From contig SAAU01000004.1 in the NCBI GenBank assembly GCA_009929265.1, forward strand, positions 91,561 to 155,560: a stretch of 64,000 nucleotides of DNA, read 5' to 3'. Every line of letters starts with the position of its first letter. The first letter of the stretch is position 1. The notes below the pieces were generated by a model. That model made no database searches, was not told the DNA's origin, and saw only the letters and a list, made by a program, of their open reading frames with translations. Source of the stretch: Alphaproteobacteria bacterium. GTDB taxonomy: Bacteria > Pseudomonadota > Alphaproteobacteria > CASFRQ01 > SAAU01. A program made the translations under genes and the position numbers. Below, piece after piece: positions 62,267-64,000 of the stretch.

Positions 62267-62581
62267 AAAAACTCCAAATTCTGTAAATTCTGTAAATAGA
62301 TTTTCTCTATTTTTTTAAAAAAGGACATCCTTCTCCCGTCAGAAAAGACAAATCTATTTGTTTGATTTTTTTGAAGAAATGTCAAGGCGTTGTCCTTTTT
62401 TCTAAAACTGTTTTTCAAACTGAAACGATATCTCTTGCCTTACGCACCTTTTTTCTTTATATTCTTTGAAAGAGGTTTTACCGTTTAAAGGGAGTTCATC
62501 GATTTTAAATCAGTAGGTAAGTTAGAATACCTCTCTTATAAAAAAAGAACAATGTTTTTTTTAATTTTTTATAAATAAAAG
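62267..62581. promoter_or_regulatory. rne leader and divergent amiC upstream region
   Basis: This 315-base gap contains no gene. On the rne side, a perfect 10-base inverted repeat (62294-62303 with 62350-62359) would form a long stem-loop in the rne 5' leader, and a 9-base direct repeat TTCTGTAAA occurs twice at about 62279-62296. The amiC promoter lies at its far side. Confidence 0.45.
62435..62463 (+). promoter_or_regulatory. amiC promoter
   Basis: TTGCCT and TATATT are separated by exactly 17 bases, predicting a leader of about 120 bases for the amidase gene. Confidence 0.5.
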
Positions 62582-62590
62582 GTGATAAAA

Positions 62591-63784
62591 ATGAATATAT
62601 TAAAGAAAATCTTCCTCTTTTCTTTCATTTTCACCTTTTCTAGCTCTCTTTATGCGGCAACACTTTCCCAAATCAGACTTGCCAAACACAAAAATGATTC
62701 CCTTCGCTTTGTCATTCAATCCTCAAAAGAAGAGCCTTACTCTATTTCTATTTTAAAAAAACCTCTTCGTATTTTAATTGATTTCGAAGACAGCTCTTTT
62801 GATAAAAATATCAAAAATAATTTTTCTAAATTTTCTAAACTTCTAAAAGACATTCGCGTTGGGAAAATAAATAAAACAAATGCACGTGTTGTTTTGGAGC
62901 TTCAAGAAAATTATACTCCTGATAAAGCTTTTTATCTCAAGCCTCAAAGCGGATTTGATTGGCGTTTTGTTTTAGACATTAAACCTGCTTCAAAGAATCA
63001 AATTGATTTATTTAAGCCTTTTGGAACTATGAAAAAGTTAAAAATTTCTCCAAAGACTGATTCCAGCAAAGCGCGTTTGACACAAAATTCTCCTTATAAA
63101 AAACCTGTGATTGTTTTGGACCCCGGGCACGGGGGAAAAGATCCTGGAGCCATTAGTTATTCTGGATATTACGAGAAAAATTTAACTCTTCTTATGGCTA
63201 AAGAAGTTTACGCTCTTTTAATGGAAAGTGGTAAATATCGTATTTATTTAACCCGCACAAAGGATGTGGCGTTGCCTTTACGTTCTCGGATTAAAAAAGC
63301 ACATAAAGTCAAAGCAGATTTATTTATCTCTATTCATGCCGATAGTGCTCATAATCGAAAGGCACGCGGACTGTCCGTTTACACGATTTCTGAACGCGCT
63401 TCTGATAGAGAAGCTCAACTTTTGGCACGACGTGAAAACAAGGCTGATATTATCTTAGGAATTGATCTTTCTCATGAAAGTAAAGAAGTCAGCAATATCT
63501 TAATTGACCTAGCAAAAAGGGAAACAATCAATCGTTCTGTCACTTTTGCCGATCTTGTCGTCGATGAAATGAAAAAACAAATAAACCTTGTCCCTAATGC
63601 GCACCGATTTGCTGGATTTGTTGTGTTGAAGTCGCCAAATATTCCGTCTGTCCTTGTTGAAATAGGATATCTTTCAAATAAGTATGAAGAACGCCTCTTG
63701 AAAAAGAAATACTATCGAAGAAAAATTGCCTCTTCTTTGGTTAAAGGTATTGATATCTATTTTGACTCTCAACGGAAACATTAA
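62591..63784 (+). CDS. amiC: N-acetylmuramoyl-L-alanine amidase, AmiC type (AMIN + Amidase_3)
   Basis: A 397-residue exported amidase. Signal peptide (about 1-24, ending YAA), AMIN domain (about 27-130, targeting to the envelope/septum) and catalytic Amidase_3 domain (about 170-395). Zinc ligands are in LDPGHGGKDPGA, the Glu in YEKNLTL, the His in SIHADSA and the C-terminal Glu in VLVEIGYLSN. The ATG at 62591 has AAGG about eight bases upstream; a GTG three codons earlier is possible. It cleaves septal peptidoglycan, usually under FtsEX and LytM control. Confidence 0.95.
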   Translation: MNILKKIFLFSFIFTFSSSLYAATLSQIRLAKHKNDSLRFVIQSSKEEPYSISILKKPLRILIDFEDSSFDKNIKNNFSKFSKLLKDIRVGKINKTNARVVLELQENYTPDKAFYLKPQSGFDWRFVLDIKPASKNQIDLFKPFGTMKKLKISPKTDSSKARLTQNSPYKKPVIVLDPGHGGKDPGAISYSGYYEKNLTLLMAKEVYALLMESGKYRIYLTRTKDVALPLRSRIKKAHKVKADLFISIHADSAHNRKARGLSVYTISERASDREAQLLARRENKADIILGIDLSHESKEVSNILIDLAKRETINRSVTFADLVVDEMKKQINLVPNAHRFAGFVVLKSPNIPSVLVEIGYLSNKYEERLLKKKYYRRKIASSLVKGIDIYFDSQRKH

Positions 63785-64000
63785 CTTTTTCAAAATTTCT
63801 TAAACCTTTCACTCTTTCTTACAAGAATATAAGAAAAAAAACTCTTTAGTTTTTAGATATATTATTTGTATGAAGTGGGGAGGGGTGAGCAAGGTAAATC
63901 TAGTGGAGATTTTAGAAGTTTTTAGCTATCATTCATAGGAACAGTAATTCTACAAGCTTTTATGTAAAAAGGATTAAAAGGGGCTAACTTAAATAGGGGA
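63785..64000. other. Non-coding end of window
   Basis: I see no gene here. A 22-codon frame from ATG 63882 has GAAGTGGGG downstream rather than a ribosome binding site upstream and is not credible. The last bases are purine-rich (AAAAGGGG), possibly the leader of a gene starting beyond 64000. Confidence 0.4.

Noticed and set aside
62279..62296. CTGTAAATT direct repeats as a Pho box
   Set aside because: The period is 9 rather than 11 and the core lacks CTGTCAT.
63882..63950. 22-codon frame at the window end
   Set aside because: It is very short, lacks an upstream ribosome binding site and resembles no known product.
1..64000. Mobile elements, prophage, integrase or attachment sites
   Set aside because: No transposase, integrase, terminal inverted repeats or tRNA-flanking direct repeats were seen; gene content is uniform housekeeping.

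Overview
This is an AT-rich, gene-dense, almost entirely chromosomal-housekeeping window. Gene families and local orders point to an alphaproteobacterium: rplY-pth-ychF; tolC followed by a DUF2497/PopZ-type gene; an MJ0042 zinc-ribbon gene divergent from ftsE-ftsX-ydcF-plsC; miaB-phoH-ybeY-corC; waaA-lpxK-lpxL; psd-pssA; rluB-rsmD divergent from tadA. LpxK, WaaA, LpxL, TolC and SPOR/AmiC proteins show a Gram-negative envelope with lipid A. Acetate fermentation (pta-ackA), a Rex NADH/NAD sensor (unusual in this class) and a bacteriohemerythrin suggest a low-oxygen, fermentative, possibly host-associated organism; that lifestyle is inference. There is no rRNA, insertion sequence, prophage or CRISPR array.

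Layout. 1-4.7 kb: 3' end of htpG, a secreted Sel1-repeat protein, a CbpA-like co-chaperone, a CDF metal exporter. 4.7-9.3 kb: rplY-pth-ychF, hemerythrin, an unrecognised coiled-coil protein, rex. 9.3-19.2 kb: alpha/beta hydrolase, SPOR lipoprotein, comF, pta-ackA, a short PopZ-like protein, tolC, and a histidine kinase directly followed by a periplasmic binding protein. 19.4-23.3 kb: recA, alaS. 23.3-28.1 kb: a tight six-gene minus-strand operon (zinc ribbon, Sel1, miaB, phoH, ybeY, corC). 28.2-31.2 kb: ftsEX, ydcF-like, plsC. 31.3-35.1 kb: one 1267-residue secreted protein with a cysteine-rich head and a glycine/serine/isoleucine repeat body. 35.2-41.8 kb: phoR, mutS, a small membrane protein, tRNA-Gln, tRNA-Cys, tRNA-Asn, a second DUF218 protein, a P-loop NTPase, tRNA-Pro. 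41.9-44.6 kb: psd-pssA and two small secreted unknowns. 44.6-48.8 kb: lipid A/Kdo operon with a LOG-family gene. 48.8-50.5 kb: a membrane-anchored unknown and a regulator that appears to lack an ordinary start codon. 50.5-54.9 kb: tkt-fba-rpe-phoB. 55-59.8 kb: ispH, rsmD/rluB, tadA-xseA-M23 peptidase. 59.8-64 kb: RNase E and AmiC-type amidase.

How it fits together. Envelope growth and division dominate: FtsEX normally activates murein hydrolases, and the window also carries an amidase, an M23/LytM protein and a SPOR lipoprotein that could act with it. Phospholipid (plsC, psd, pssA) and lipid A genes are complete at their steps. PhoR and PhoB are both present but 14 kb apart, PhoB sitting at the end of a pentose-phosphate/glycolysis operon. 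The items least explained by known biology are the giant secreted protein at 31.3-35.1 kb, the regulator at about 49.9-50.5 kb, and the kinase/binding-protein pair at 16-19.2 kb.
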